Of a stretch of DNA of 64,000 bases, positions 48,380-60,040 are shown piece by piece. Position 1 is the first letter of the stretch. Each line of letters opens with the position of its first letter. The translations under genes and the position numbers were made by a program. The stretch covers positions 1,587,001 through 1,651,000 of the forward strand of contig JAMKCF010000023.1 of the NCBI GenBank assembly GCA_023634235.1. The letters run 5' to 3'. The notes beneath the pieces were generated by a model. It was given only the letters and a program-made list of their open reading frames with translations, was not told where the DNA came from and searched no databases. Source of the DNA: Pisaster brevispinus. Lineage: Eukaryota > Echinodermata > Asteroidea > Forcipulatida > Asteriidae.

Positions 48380-50130
48380 CTATGGCCAGGGCGTCGGTGG
48401 CCCAGGCCATGGGATGATGAAATCTTGCGCAGAATACCAGGAGTTTATTTCTGTCACAAAGAGATCTATGTGCGGTCGGCCTGCTGCCGCGAAAATCTGC
48501 TGAACTACTCTGTCATGCAGGGTCCACTCTGTAGGGATTACTGTACCCCTCGACAGTGCATCCGCTACCGTGTTTTCCACCCCTGGAATGTGGATTGCAT
48601 GCAGGACTATCTCGTTCTAGATGAGCCAACGGAATAGATCCCAGGTGAGGAGGCATAGCTGCGGTGACCGCGTGCCTCCCTGTCTGTTTATATAGGACAC
48701 AACTGTCGTGTTGTCCGTTCTGATGAGAACCGTACGGTTCCTCACCTCGGTTCGAAAATGTCACAGAGCATTGAAGACCGCCTGGAGCTCCAAGATGTTG
48801 ATGTGTTGGGCTTTGAACAACTCGTCCCACTCTCCGGCTGTCTGCCGCGGGCCAAGGGACGCACCCCAACCCCTGTTGGATGCGTCGGTTGAAATTGTGA
48901 TCTGTGGAGCCCTCGGAGGGAACCCCAGACCGCAACTGACATTTTCCTCTTGTTGCCACCACCGCAGATGAGGATGGATGTGATTGTTGATTGGCACGAG
49001 AATGGATATGCAGTCCCTTCTCGGCCTGTAATGCGACAAGAGATGTAACTGGAGTGGTCACATTCGAAGGCGACACCATGGAACCAGGTCTACCAGACTG
49101 GCCATGAGGCCCAGGAGTCTTAGCCAAGCCCGCGCTGGGGCCGTAGTGGAGGACAGGAACAGGTCCACGCATTGAAGCAAAGCTGTGATGCGCTCCTTTG
49201 TGGGAGAAGCCACGCTGTTCCGCAGGTCGACGACCGCACCTAGGAAGGTCGGAGACTGGGTTGGTATGAAACGGGATTTCTCCTCGTTTATAATGAAACC
49301 TACGGCCCTCGTCCCTTCGCAGGTGGTCTGTAGATTTTGGGGCCGTTTCCTCTTCCGATCTGCCGACAACCAGCCAATCGTCTAAATACATGTAAATCAT
49401 AATATTCTGATGACGCAGATAGGCTGCGATTGTTCGGGTAACTCTTGTGAACACCCTTGGTGCCTTCGAGAGTCCGAACGGGAGGGCCGTGAATTCCAAT
49501 GTGCGTCCCCGATATCTGAATCGGAGGTATTGGGAGTGCTCCGACCAAATGGGTATGTGGAGGTACGCATCTTTTAGGTCGATCGACACTGCCCACACTC
49601 CCATGTGTAGCGCCCCAGCAGCCGATTTCACGAAACGCTAGGATTAATCCTATCTCGAGTTAGGATGAGTAACTAGTCCTAACTTAGGATTAATCTTAAG
49701 GTTTACATGTTACAGTGCAAGGCTGGGACTCGTCCCAAGTCCTAAGATTAATCCTAAGTTAGGAAGAGTTTGGTGAAATCGACGGCAGAATCACTTTTAG
49801 TGTTTCCATCCGGAAGCGCCTCGGCCTGATGAACCGATTGAGCAGTTTCAGGTTTAAGATTGGTCGCCATTCTGCAGTTCCCTTTTTGGGCGTTAGAAAA
49901 AACGGCGAAAGGAACCCTTGGAACTGTTCTGATTCCGCCACCGGACACACCGCCTGCCTTTTTAAAAGGAAGAAAATCTCCTCCTCTAGAGCAAGTCGTT
50001 TTTCCCTGTTCGCCGGAACTGGCGTTTCGCGAACCAAGGTGTCCGACGGAGGGGCCCTCGTGAACGGTAGCCATATTTGACCGTTGCGAGCACCCATGCG
50101 TCCGACATGATCTCGGCCCAAGACCTTGCG
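48380..50130 (-). pseudogene. DIRS reverse transcriptase-RNase H (multiple frameshifts, MITE insertion)
   Basis: From 5' to 3' on the minus strand: SPFFLTPKKGTAEWRPILNL and RFRMETLKVILP (50121-49759); then, beyond a 159-bp MITE, AVSIDLKDAYLHIPI, YLRFRYRGRTLEFTALPFGL, SKAPRVFTRV and MYLDDWLVVG, the YLDD active-site block (49631 onward); VGFIINEEKSRFIPTQ and FLGAVVDLR in another frame (49369-49058); RNase H with ITISTDASNRGWGASLG and INILELQAVFNAL (49039-48761); and VADALSRG, TEWTLHD, RPHIDLFVTE (48580-48380). Order and motifs are those of DIRS/Ngaro polymerases. At least three frame changes are needed, so it is dead. The GC-rich frame at 50.0-50.3 kb includes the GGRLRDF..W..IMSDAWVL pre-RT block. 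Confidence 0.88.
49623..49781. mobile_element. Palindromic MITE inserted in the DIRS reverse transcriptase
   Basis: Both ends begin CGATTTCACSAAAC and the interior is largely self-complementary, built of TTAGGATTAATCCTAA-type words (AGGATTAATCC at 49640, 49686 and 49748). It separates the RT block ETLKVILP from GVWAVSIDLKDAY, which are adjacent in intact DIRS elements, so it is a later insertion. The target duplication was not resolved. A related end (GTCGATTTCACAAAACTC) occurs alone at about 54,174. Confidence 0.8.
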
Positions 50131-50446
50131 AAATCTCTGAGGCGGCCCCCGACGGGTCCCGGGTCGGGAGCTGGAGTCGGGAGCAGGACGTCACCGCCTC
50201 CAACCCCCCCGAGTAGCGGGGAGGGGGGAGGGGGCCTACCGCCCCCACGGCCCCTGCAGCCCGTCTGGAATTGTCGTAACAAAAAACATCTCAAACTCTT
50301 CCAAAAACGCAGAATTGTCACTCAAAGGTGACTGAAGAACTCTACAAATCAAACTGGTTGAATAAATCTTAGTAAAACCTTTAACAGGAAAAAGCGAAGG
50401 CACAAAATCTCAAGCTAAGCAAGAGCGTGAAAACTCAAGTGTACAC

Positions 50447-50599
50447 CGTAAGATGGCGGAGCTACCGCATAGCATGCTGGGTGGGCGCGAAGGGCGCCTG
50501 GGTGGGCGCGAAGGGCGCCCTATTGGTTGTCAAATCTTTTTAGCGAATTAGCCTGCCGGCTATATGAAATATGCATAAGTAGTGGCTATTTGGGTAAGT
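50447..50599 (-). repeat. DIRS element terminal inverted repeat, right
   Basis: Inverted copy of 46569-46722. The outermost 15 bp beyond it (GTGAATGAAATAGACTC, to 50614) differ from the left outer end and are reproduced in the internal complementary region at 46840-46870. Confidence 0.9.
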
Positions 50600-50614
50600 G
50601 AATGAAATAGACTC

Positions 50615-51184
50615 AAGATTTGTCTTTTTCCAATTGAAAATGCAAGCAAGATGTTTAAGGGGACTGTAATGGCTTTCAGGTTATCTGAAAGAATATCTTA
50701 GAATCTTTAATACAAAATACATTATTCGCCCAAATAATAATACCAAAAAAATATAAATCAACAATACATGTACTCCATTTTTAGCTCAACAAAAATAATT
50801 AGACTTGAGAATAACTGTCTATATGTTGGTATAGTACAATGTGTTTCTTCAAATACATCACATTTAGTCATGATGCCGTTTGAGTAAAAAAAAAAACCAC
50901 AAACATGACAAAGAGGTAGGGCAGTATTAATACTTGTCTATGAAAATGAGGTGAATGGATGAATTCAATTCCTTCAAATTATTAATGATTCATTCAATAT
51001 TATCTAGAATTGCTAAATTCCCTATACCTCGTAGCTTCCTGCCAAAAAGACTCCCTCCATGTTGGCACATTCCAAAGTCAGATTTATTTATTTATTTCTT
51101 CTTTTAACCAGGGTAGCCCTGTAAGATTTTACATGGGTTTATTGATGTTAAATTGTAAAAGGCTCACCTGTTTAACTCACCATA
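50615..51184. other. Intronic spacer, nothing recognised
   Basis: AT-rich sequence between the DIRS element and the gag-like fragment; no gene seen. Confidence 0.4.
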
Positions 51185-52740
51185 TTGGAAGATGAGGGAT
51201 TACATGTCTCAACCCTTGAGGGCGCTATTTTTACAATAAAAGTGGCAAAGTGCATACGAGAATTCCAGTGCATAACCGTGACTGATTGTATCAAGCACCC
51301 ACCTGTCGGATGTGATCAAAGCCCAGCACCCCACAAAGGCACAAAAATTACCACAGGCAGACTTCAGCGATTGGCGGCAGGGAATAACGAGCGTAGTCTT
51401 GTTCTTACCTCGTGCCCATCTGGGTGTGAAAGTTGGAGGCTTTCTGAGATAGGGTAATCTTCTCAGTTGTTTCAAAAGTTTTGCCTCAGCAGGGATGACG
51501 CAGGATTGAACTAATCAAGCACCAAGCGTAGACCATGATGGAGGCAATGGAACATTGTGGTTAGCATATCCGCTGGCACCGCTGAGTCATCCTCACAACC
51601 TGACACCGAAAACTCTGTGAGGAGAAGTTGACCTCAAGAAAGGAGGTTGACCTCATGCCCTAAGTCTTGCCGCTAGTCTTGTCGGCAAAGGTTTCTTGGA
51701 AGCAGTGGAACCCGAGTCCGCTGACAGCTTAGCCAAGTCGGAAAGGGAGGGCGTAGTAAAAAAAAATTAATTTGCTGGAGGGAAGCAATAAAATCTTTTT
51801 TCTCCATAATCAAAAGGGGGCCATTTCGCTAGTCTTCATAACAGCACAAATGCGATCAACACACACCTGGGCTAGCCAACCATGGCTGATGGTTGAAAGA
51901 GGAGGCGGTAGGTGGAACTGCAAAAGCGCCCACCTGGCGGGTAGAAGATAGGGCCGATAAAGATGCTGAAAATGTTTGGAAAGCCTCCATGAAGTCAGCT
52001 CTGGAGATCGAGTCCTCACTCCGGTGGCGTTTGCCATGGTGAGCCCAGCTAGATATGAAGCATCAGAACAGTGCGAACCCGGGGAATATCCGATATTATC
52101 CAATGATAATTCTGACGATGTCAAGGCACCGGGATTCCGAAGCAACGATAAAAATCTGTTGACGTAGCCGGTTCTACAGAGCAGAAGGAAAAAGAGCCGG
52201 CATACTGGAGGATTCCCCAGGCGGCCCACTCTGCGTCGCTCAAATGTCGACCAGCTGCCAGCACACCAATCTCCAACTGGGTGGTCGCTGTATGGCCAGG
52301 AGGCGCGTATATAAGTCCGTCTCGGCATTCAGTGGGTGTCGCCACTGAGCCGGGGAGACACAGGTCTATCATCTTCCCGCCAAACTACGCAGGCCAGTGC
52401 CTTCTGACTGCCTTGTGTTCGGGGATGGAATGGATGGCATAGCGATGCCCAGGTCGCAGCTACGCTTACTATACCCTGCCGTCCTTTCTTCAAAACAACC
52501 ACGGCACAGGAATTTTTACCTTTAACCTTGCCGGTGTTTCCCTTTTGATTGGTGATCCCGTGAAAGGCGACCAGGAGACCGTGTCGGGTCCCCTCCAGAC
52601 TCAACGGCAATTGAGGGTGGCTGTGGGTGCTGAGCGGTAGACTGCCGGCTTGACAGCAGTGTCACGCTATCGGCGCAGTCTTTCGAGAACTCAGCTTGAC
52701 CTGGGGAGGTGTCTTTATCCCGGTAGCGGCCAAACCAGTT
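51185..52740 (-). mobile_element. DIRS/Ngaro-like 5' fragment (gag-like plus pre-RT), truncated
   Basis: On the minus strand, open pieces at 52610-52329, 52372-52121 and 52328-51810 are richer in GC than the surroundings, and at 51475-51209 the text GCWALITSDRWVLDTISHGY matches the block preceding the reverse transcriptase in DIRS/gypsy-type polymerases. The equivalent block in the neighbouring DIRS element is at about 50,130-50,200. The RT itself is missing, so this is the 5' part of a broken element. The gag assignment rests on position and cannot be proved by motif. Confidence 0.45.
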
Positions 52741-53361
52741 CTCCCCAAACTACTCATAACACTTCAGAAAAGCTAAATAACTTAACTTAAAACACGAGTA
52801 CTTCTCTAGCAAAAAATTACAGGCATTAAAGAGTAATAATCAGCTTTGATTATACCTGTCCTACCTGACCTGCCACTAAGAGAAAAGAGGAAGCTCATGA
52901 TGCGTACATGCCGCAAGGCACTGTGGGTTACGGCAGAATGCGCCATTGTATGATATATGTATAAAAATCTTTTAGTGGTAAACACCTGCCAGTAATAGAA
53001 ACATGCACATGTAGCTGGTCTACAGGTAAGTAGAGCGACGTAGACTCATATTTTCCCCATAATTTAGAGGGTTTTGGGGTTTTTTTAATGCTGAAAAACT
53101 TTGTAAACTTGTTCATTTTGACATAATCAATAACTTGACATTGCATGTTATTATTGGGGTCACTGTTGGGGGCGCTATATCACCAGCCATGCCTTGGTGC
53201 CTTAATGGGCCTGCTACCAACAAAACCACACAGGTGGTTGTTGGCCTCTTCTGCTGAAGGACACCTTACCCGAGTGGCTCATCAGTTCAAGGCCACAGGG
53301 CAAAAATAGATTGGTGTGTTTAAAAACATGAATATTCATTTTAGTTAATATTTGTACTTAC
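52741..53361. other. Intronic, no gene seen
   Basis: Lies between the broken retroelement and the HYR exon. No motif was identified. Confidence 0.4.
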
Positions 53362-53637
53362 CTTGAACAGTAACATTGAATGTACATCTACCCACATTAC
53401 CAGAAGTATCAGCAGCAGTGCAGTGCACTTGTGTATCTCCAACAACAAAGGTGTCATTGGAAGTTGTTGCCTTCTTCACTCCCTCTTCAAAAACATAGCA
53501 TGTAGCATTGACTTGTCCATCAAAAGAGTCATTGGCAAGTGCAAACTCAGGTGTCCAAATAACATGACTAAAGTTAGCATTTGGCATTACATTCACAGTA
53601 CCAGCATATGGACAAACTACCATTGGCTCACTACGAT
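53362..53637 (-). CDS. HYR domain exon (first HYR after the EGF-type module)
   Basis: A 276-nt exon with phase 1-1 borders, TTTACTTGCAG acceptor and GTAAGTAC donor. The 92-residue domain opens DRSEPMVVCPYAGTVNV and ends GNVGRCTFNVTVQG. TVHCTAADTSGN-like text (TQVHCTAADTSGNVGRC) is the usual HYR signature: Cys, Ala-x-D-x-(S)-GN, then the last Cys and FxVxV strand. It is clearly diverged from the three near-identical HYR exons at 1-4455, so those expanded separately. Five N-x-S/T sites suggest glycosylation outside the cell. Confidence 0.9.
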
Positions 53638-53832
53638 CTGCAAGTAAATCATAATGAAGTACCTTACTGTACATGCTATATGGGCATAATTGCCAGTGTA
53701 AACGTATACTGTATACATATTTTCTCCATATTTTAAGTCTTCTAAATACTCAATTTATGACAGGAATATATGACATGTTCATGGATGTAGGTATTTTGAA
53801 AATCAAATAGATTTGGCAAATGCAACCCAAAC

Positions 53833-54013
53833 CTTGACATATAGAACCATCACCCATCAATCCAGTGGGGCATGTCTGACAAGTAAACCCAAGAGAAGGT
53901 GCCAGCTGGTCATTGCAGAGAACACCGGGAAAGCATGGTTCCACAACACAAGGATTCAAATCTTCTTCACAAGTGGCTCCTGACTTTCCAACAGGACAAT
54001 CACATGATGCTAT
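53833..54013 (-). CDS. Cysteine-rich EGF-type exon of the host gene
   Basis: A 181-nt exon, entered in phase 0 after ACAATTTCAG and left in phase 1 at a weak GTTTGG donor. It encodes CDCPVGKSGATCEEDLNPC (end of one EGF-like module) and then CVVEPCFPGVLCND...GFTCQTCPTGLMGDGSICQG, a thrombospondin/EGF-like module with regular cysteine spacing and a calcium-type turn. It sits between the cadherin-like/mesh-type segment and the first HYR domain. Confidence 0.85.
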
Positions 54014-55405
54014 CTGAAATTGTAATAGTTGTTCTATATTTTAATTTGCATTCAGAAGTTTATTTTGACTGACTTTTGGCAACTACTGGACCATGTAAAC
54101 AAGAAGATTAATGGTTTTATTTGATAATTCAGTTGAATAATCTCTCACTTCAATGTAAAGAAAACCTGTAGTCGATTTCACAAAACTCTATTATATAAGC
54201 AATGGCATTGGGTCCACTTGCATTACTTGCATTACACTCACTACGAACAGGTTTAACTAGAAGTTATGATTGATTTTACAAAACCTACTACGTTTCAGAG
54301 TTTTGAGCAATGAAGTTTGGAGGACTTTACGCACTTGGTTTTCTCAATGAATAAGTCATAGCATAATAAAAATAGTTATCTCCTTTTAAAATGATAGATT
54401 GAATTTATACCTTTTCTTAAATTCTTAACTCATTAAAAATAAACTGAAAACAGATTGCACAAAGTTTATCTCCTTTTTTTCATGTTTTGGCTTTGCAAAG
54501 AACCCGTTTTTACAATGATGAATGATGTTAACAAAATCAGAGCTTCCAAGCTTAAATTGTTTTTGTTGAAAATGGAGATTATAAAAAGTTCTATCATCTT
54601 TTAAGGGGGAGGTTGTTTTTGTGTGTAATTCTTTAAAACATTGGTGAGAGCAGGAAGCAAAGCCAGAATTTGGGTTTGGGGCCGGCTTTGGGATCTGAGC
54701 CACTATTTCGCACTTAAATATCCCTTTTTGGGGACGAGTATTTTTAGTATAATTGCAAAATAATTACTCCAAACCAGTAAAAGCCAGAATTTACTTGGTG
54801 AATACACTCTGAGACAATAAATCATTTTACGACATTTCAGTTCCTATAGATGTTCTAACTTGCAATCTGAACCACTATTTTGCACTTAGCTTCTCTTTTT
54901 GGGGCAGGATATAAGAGTAATTTTCAAAATGATTACCCACAAAATTTTTTTTTCGCAAGGCTTAGCCGAGTAAAAAGGAAAGCCAGATTTCATCAAGGAA
55001 TTATATTCTGCGACAATATACCAACGAAATGCATTCAGTATTTATTTTGTTTAGCTCACACATAAATCCTTGTCAATAAACACAAAATGGACATGAAAAC
55101 TTGTCCCTCCCACACTTTAAAAATTCCAAAATCCCCTTCTGCACAACATGGACAACTCCATATAGACACGAACCTTCTCCACCGCGACATGACCTTGCCT
55201 TGTTTGGACAAACTGACAATGAACGCTTGTTTTGGCAGAGCCAGAGCCAGAGCCCAAGCCGTGGTTTGGAAAAAGCACCAACACCTATATTGTAAAATAT
55301 ATGCAGTAATATGTAGGTGAAAACGGTTCACAGCCTCCAACACTTTTGTCCGTGCTAATAATAATCGTATACAAAATAATGTCACTTAGTTCTACATAAA
55401 CTTAC
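54014..55405. other. Host intron, no gene seen
   Basis: AT-rich. A lone MITE-like end GTCGATTTCACAAAACTC occurs at about 54,174 and a weak inverted relative GATTGATTTTACAAAAC at about 54,268. Short GAATATAC/GACAATA words around 54,790 and 55,000 are duplicated imperfectly. Confidence 0.4.
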
Positions 55406-55590
55406 AGCAAACTTGTCAACCCACACATCTGGAGAATCTTGTTGAAACTGTTTGTAATTGCATTGAGTTTTGTTCAGACAGTTGCACAGCTTTACAATAG
55501 GTGTAAATGAAGATTGGAGTGTGCTATCATTCGCCATAAATGTTATATTTACTTTTTCTGAACTTGAAGGTGTCCATGTAAACAAACCCC
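55406..55590 (-). CDS. Mesh/mucin-4-type segment exon (cadherin-like end plus cysteine loop)
   Basis: A 185-nt exon from a TTTTTCATTGCAG acceptor (phase 1) to GTAAGT (phase 0). It encodes GGLFTWTPSSSEKVNITFMAND, the end of a cadherin-like fold with the LxWTP motif, followed by LCNCLNKTQCNYKQF, a Cys-x-Cys loop leading into EGF-like modules. This order is seen in mesh, SUSD2 and mucin-4 relatives after the VWD region. The next exon continues the cysteine-rich part. Confidence 0.85.
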
Positions 55591-57450
55591 CTGCAATGAA
55601 AAAGTTTAAAGCTTTTTTATAGGGGGCCTAATGTCTACCTTTATAAATCAAGACTTTTGTCTATGTATTTATGTTCTAGTTAAGGTGCTGAAATGGCAAT
55701 GTTTTAATTAACATCCGTGGCTCATGGGGCTAGAGAGGCAAAAACCCTTAAGCAAGAAATAGCTGTAGCTGGGAGCTTGAATTGGAAGGGGTAAAGCGCC
55801 AGACTGCTTGATACCTTTTGTCATTAAGGGTTTTAGTAGTTGGTACACCTAGCTGTTAAAATCTGTCGATTCAGAACTGCAATGTTTCAATGCTCTGTGT
55901 ATGTACTTTTCCCACTCTTTTTTACACGCTCTTAAATTTGTTACTAATTTGAAAATCACTTTTGTGCTTTATGATGTGACATTTTGTACATTAACGTGTT
56001 GGAAAAAAAGTGTGAACAAATTGCCAAGAGTATACCCTTATTGAGTTGCAATTTTGGTCTACTCCAGTCTAGAGGATGGAGGTTTATGATTATTGCAACA
56101 ATACTTTTTGCTTCGCTAGTGTGGTAGTTCTAAGTACTAGGTAGTAAGTTTATCACCTTGTTCAGTTACTTCTTGTTTTACCATATTTTGGGTTCATTTC
56201 TTATTTATGTCTTATGGGACAATCCTTGGATGTCAAAGGAACGTAGATTGGACTGACGCGTGTATTGTGCCCTTGCGCTGGATGGATGTGCAGACTTGAT
56301 CCTCATGCCTCGCCATATTTCTATTTACATATAAACAGAGCCCAAGTCTACTTACAACCTTATCATTCAACAATGTCACATAACTTTGACACTTGCAACA
56401 CCTGATTAAACTAACATTCGACCGCTTTTTCCCCAAACATTTCTTTTTAATTACATGACATTTTGATGTTTTGTTTTTATAAAAAAGCATCTAAAAATTG
56501 TTGTCTATGATTCAACATCATTTAAATACGTAAAGGGTAAACTGGTACGCTCCTTTAACACCTAAAGTGACACAAATATAGCTTTTGACAAAAGGCTGTT
56601 AATATGATCATAAGAAATCATAAAGAAAAGTTTATTGACTTCTGATTTGGAATGGAAGCCAAGTTAAATCTGGTCACCATTATAAATGTAGAGTAATGAT
56701 TCAAATAAAAACAGTTGTGGTTCTTCAGATGTGAGTTTTTGAAATAATAACAGATTTTCAGCCTAATTGCGACAGGTTTTTAGCAAAATAGTGCATTTTC
56801 AAACATGATGGCGCAGCGCTGATGAAATGATGACACCTTCTTTCATGAAATTATTTGAAAAACCTAAGGGTCAATTGCCATGTCATAAACAGGAATACGT
56901 CAAAATTTCCTTTAATTTGGCTGCAGACCTGATAATGAGTCCCAAGAATATTTTCAAGTTCAACTTTCGCTTTTGGACCAAAAGACAAGGCATCTTTCGT
57001 TGAGTTTAAAAAAAAAACTTTTATAAGGCTTCTAGATTCAGAAAAAAAATTCTGAGTTAAGAGATAAATTAAGAGATAAATTTGAAATGAATGTATAACT
57101 CAACATCTTAGGCATCATCATGACATCACAACAATAGTTTTATGTATTTTATGTTTTATCTATATGTACAGCATGCCTTTGTTAGAGGACAATCACAAAT
57201 ATTATAAAATCAACTTTTTAAAAACAAGCAACAACAAAAATGAGAATGTTTTTGTGCTTCACCTAATAACTTATCAAAGTTGATGGTCTCAATCTCCTGG
57301 TACCACTACCATTACTATCATCAGACATCAGTCATAAACCCAGTTAAACTTCTGTCTAATGGACTTGTGCATCTCATGTCAAAGGTTGAGTTATCTTGGT
57401 TAATAATCCCAGGTTAATGAACCTGCCAATAAAGTCTACTGTTTTCTTAC
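55591..57450. other. Host intron, no gene seen
   Basis: No coding segment with usable splice sites was recognised. Confidence 0.4.
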
Positions 57451-57600
57451 CTTTTGTAATAGAAGAATTTGGAAGCACACTGTGCAGACTAAAAGTAACA
57501 CTATCATTATTGCGATCCTCTGCATATAACTGCAGTGTGAATGTACTACCAACATAAACCTCTATGTTTGACATATTCAGGAAAGTAGGAGGAAACTTAT
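57451..57600 (-). CDS. Cadherin-like domain exon of the host gene
   Basis: A 150-nt phase 1-1 exon, with TTTTTTGCCAG acceptor and GTAAGAAAAC donor. It encodes DKFPPTFLNMSNIEVYVGST then FTLQLYAEDRNNDSVTFSLH, the opening of a cadherin-like fold (AEDxxxDSVTFSL) that is completed by LFTWTP in the next exon. Extracellular by context. Confidence 0.85.
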
Positions 57601-58441
57601 CTGGCAAAAAAATGCAACAATATGTTATAAGTTATTATTTTCAAGTTTGATAATTTGTTTATACTTGCAAGATGGTTTTTAATAATTACATGCATACAAT
57701 AGGGATTTCATAACTATGGAACAGTAAACGAGAGAGAGAGAGAGAGGAAGTACAAACCAAGTAACCATAATGGAACACAATACACTATGCAAGTTTATGA
57801 AATCAAATCTTCTTTTAAAATTCTATTTATACAAAATTCTTGAAAAATAAACAAACCCATAGCAATTTGTTACAATTTTAGTTTTTATATAATACAAATA
57901 ATTTGTTTAACATTGAAACAAATTAAAACTTGGGACAAGGATGCTTATTTTTTTAGAAACCCCATATGCGAATCACGCCTTAATTTGTGCAAACATAGGT
58001 TTAATGATAAAATAATTATCAACTGGACACATTTTTTAATTGTTTACTAGTAACTGGAAATGAAGGTCAAGTCTTATTATCGTGTTTTCTGAATTGATTT
58101 GTTAAAGTCATTTTACTTGCATATTTTTCATGGCAAAATTTTTATTTTCCCAACCACATATAATAATTTTGTATAGTTGTAAACTATACTGGTACAATAA
58201 GGTAAAGTATTTGAAGAAACAGAATCACACACATGTAAGACTCAATACGCTTGGGACCAACTTGTTCTCGCAAGTTAGAATACATGAGACACTTGCAGTC
58301 TATTGAAATTAATGTCTATAAAAGCATATAACAACTGAGATTTATCCAAACTATGGAACAACAAAAAAGGACAGTTAGCTAGAGCATGCAGGTTTGGGCA
58401 GTTACTCAGGCATAGGCAAATGTGGACAAACTTTAACTTAC
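57601..58441. other. Host intron, short (GA)n microsatellite
   Basis: A GAGAGAGAGAGAGAG tract is at about 57,732-57,747. No gene seen. Confidence 0.5.
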
Positions 58442-58696
58442 CTAATTGTTCCTGCATCTGTAGATTACCATCATTTATTTGCTTAGTAGTTTGTCCAAGA
58501 GAAAGGTTTTGGGTAGCCAGCGTATCATAAATACAGATGTCATCATCTTGGCATCTGTTTTTAACTTCATTCAGTTCACTACTATTACTAGCATTTTCAA
58601 GGTCATTTAGATCTGTTGGTGATATCCGAATTGTGTTGATGTCCCCGAACAACTTATTAGGCTCGTAGTAGAAATATCTTGGAGAGCTTGTCCTCC
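58442..58696 (-). CDS. VWD-type C-terminal segment exon of the host gene
   Basis: A 255-nt phase 1-1 exon. Its first two bases complete a Trp codon with the previous exon, giving NSFGYSW|RTSSPRYFYYEP, the FGxSWR motif found after von Willebrand D domains in mesh, SUSD2 and mucin-4. It continues to KNRCQDDDICIYDTLATQN, matching the conserved C-x4-5-C-x-(F/Y)-D-x2-(A/V)T segment, and ends QMQEQLG with a GTAAGTT donor. This choice of acceptor (AAAAG at 58697-58698) is made from the motif and phase. Confidence 0.85.
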
Positions 58697-59147
58697 CTTT
58701 TATGCATACAGAAGAAAAAATGGTTGCATAGTCCAATCTATTGTAAGAAACAATTAACCGCCCCAAAAGCTAAAAGACATGGCGTAAATAATGAGGCTGC
58801 TAAGTACAGGAAAGGATCCTGTTCACAATTGATCCCTTCAAAGGTTGGACCAAACATACCATGTTGTGCAAATCATTTACTCCTCCAACCGCCCTAAACC
58901 GCCCAAGAAGTTTGGCCTGTTGTATCTTGAGTTTTACACATGCAATGCCCATACAGCAATTTAAAACAAATTCATTCAAAAAGTTTCCTTCAGTACATGC
59001 ACACTCATGTAACAGCGTTGTCTGTAACACACTGCCCAGAAGTGTAAAAGAAACTTCAATATTACACAATGATGTCCAAAATAAACCTATTATAAATACT
59101 ACAGACAAGTAAGATGTTAACAGCCCGCAGATACAACATTCACTTAC

Positions 59148-59279
59148 AGGAATATCCAAAAGAATTGAGCTCAGATGTAGTTAAGGTTCCATTTGGACCG
59201 GTCCCATAAGGACCATCTTGTTGAGCATCAAGCTGCGATTTGGACTGAAGATCATTTTGTGAATCACCATCAAAAGTAC
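59148..59279 (-). CDS. VWD/AMOP-associated segment exon of the host gene
   Basis: A 132-nt phase 1-1 exon, the most upstream one in the window. It encodes TFDGDSQNDLQSK followed by DGPYGTGPNGTLTTSELNSF, the GTxVNGTLTTxEL-like stretch that precedes the FGxSW motif in VWD-containing adhesion proteins. Acceptor TTTTGTACAG, donor GTAAGTG. Earlier exons of the gene were not found between here and the DIRS element at 61.5 kb. Confidence 0.8.
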
Positions 59280-60040
59280 CTGTACAAAATTGGAAAGAAG
59301 TGTTTATGCATCAAAATAAACAAATTACTGATATTTAACAAAAGAATTAAGTTTTTGTACTGTGGTATACACTACATTATACACTACCTAGTTGTATCCT
59401 ATATCTAAGCTGAGGTCATGAAGTTGTAAAAATAAAAACAAATATCAACTAGACGTGAGTGTTTAGGTGCTCACAAACACATCATAAATGGTAGGTTTCA
59501 GCTCGCTGATGCATGTGTTTGTATATACAGATCACGTAAAAGTGCACCTTTTAGGCGACGGCACATGATGCTTGACGCCGTCATGATGACACGGTATAAA
59601 AAAGAGATGATTTCTGTAATGTGAGGCTAAGGCCTTTAGTGGTGCTGTTACTGTTTTGTTGTGTGCTAGCAAACTACACAATATACTAAAAGTTCACATG
59701 TAACAATGATTGTTAACGAGGTTTGCATGGACGACTGTTTTAGAGAATAACAAATCTGCATTTATTTTAACCCTATGGGCACAACAGTGGGCGATGTGGT
59801 TCTCCCAGACACGCAGGTTAGGGACTGAGTTTTTTTTTTCACAGAAAAGCAAAAATTTGTCATAGAGCACTGTAATTGAATGACCATTACTTTGATATTG
59901 CGACACCTTGTATGTGACATGCACCATTAAGGCTTTGTGGACTTTGCATACCTTACGATCAATGGAGTGGACAGTCAGCCACAGTGATTTGTCAGCATAC
60001 ACAGTTAAATGCCGTTCATTAAAAACGTGGGCTTTAACAT
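59280..60040. other. Host intron, nothing recognised
   Basis: No exon or named repeat was identified. Confidence 0.35.

Larger units (their letters stand above)
46542..50614 (-). mobile_element. DIRS-type tyrosine-recombinase retrotransposon, complete ends, decayed genes
   Basis: The element reads on the minus strand: pre-RT region, reverse transcriptase, RNase H, tyrosine recombinase. Terminal inverted repeats of about 153 bp lie at 46569-46722 and 50447-50599. Near its 3' side, 46792-46890 is an internal complementary region that joins complements of both outer ends, the hallmark of DIRS1-type elements, which use it to complete a circular intermediate before recombinase-mediated insertion. 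DIRS elements make no target-site duplication and none is seen. The RT frame is cut by a MITE and shifts frame several times; the recombinase has one frameshift and a lost catalytic Arg. About 4.07 kb, inactive. Confidence 0.9.
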
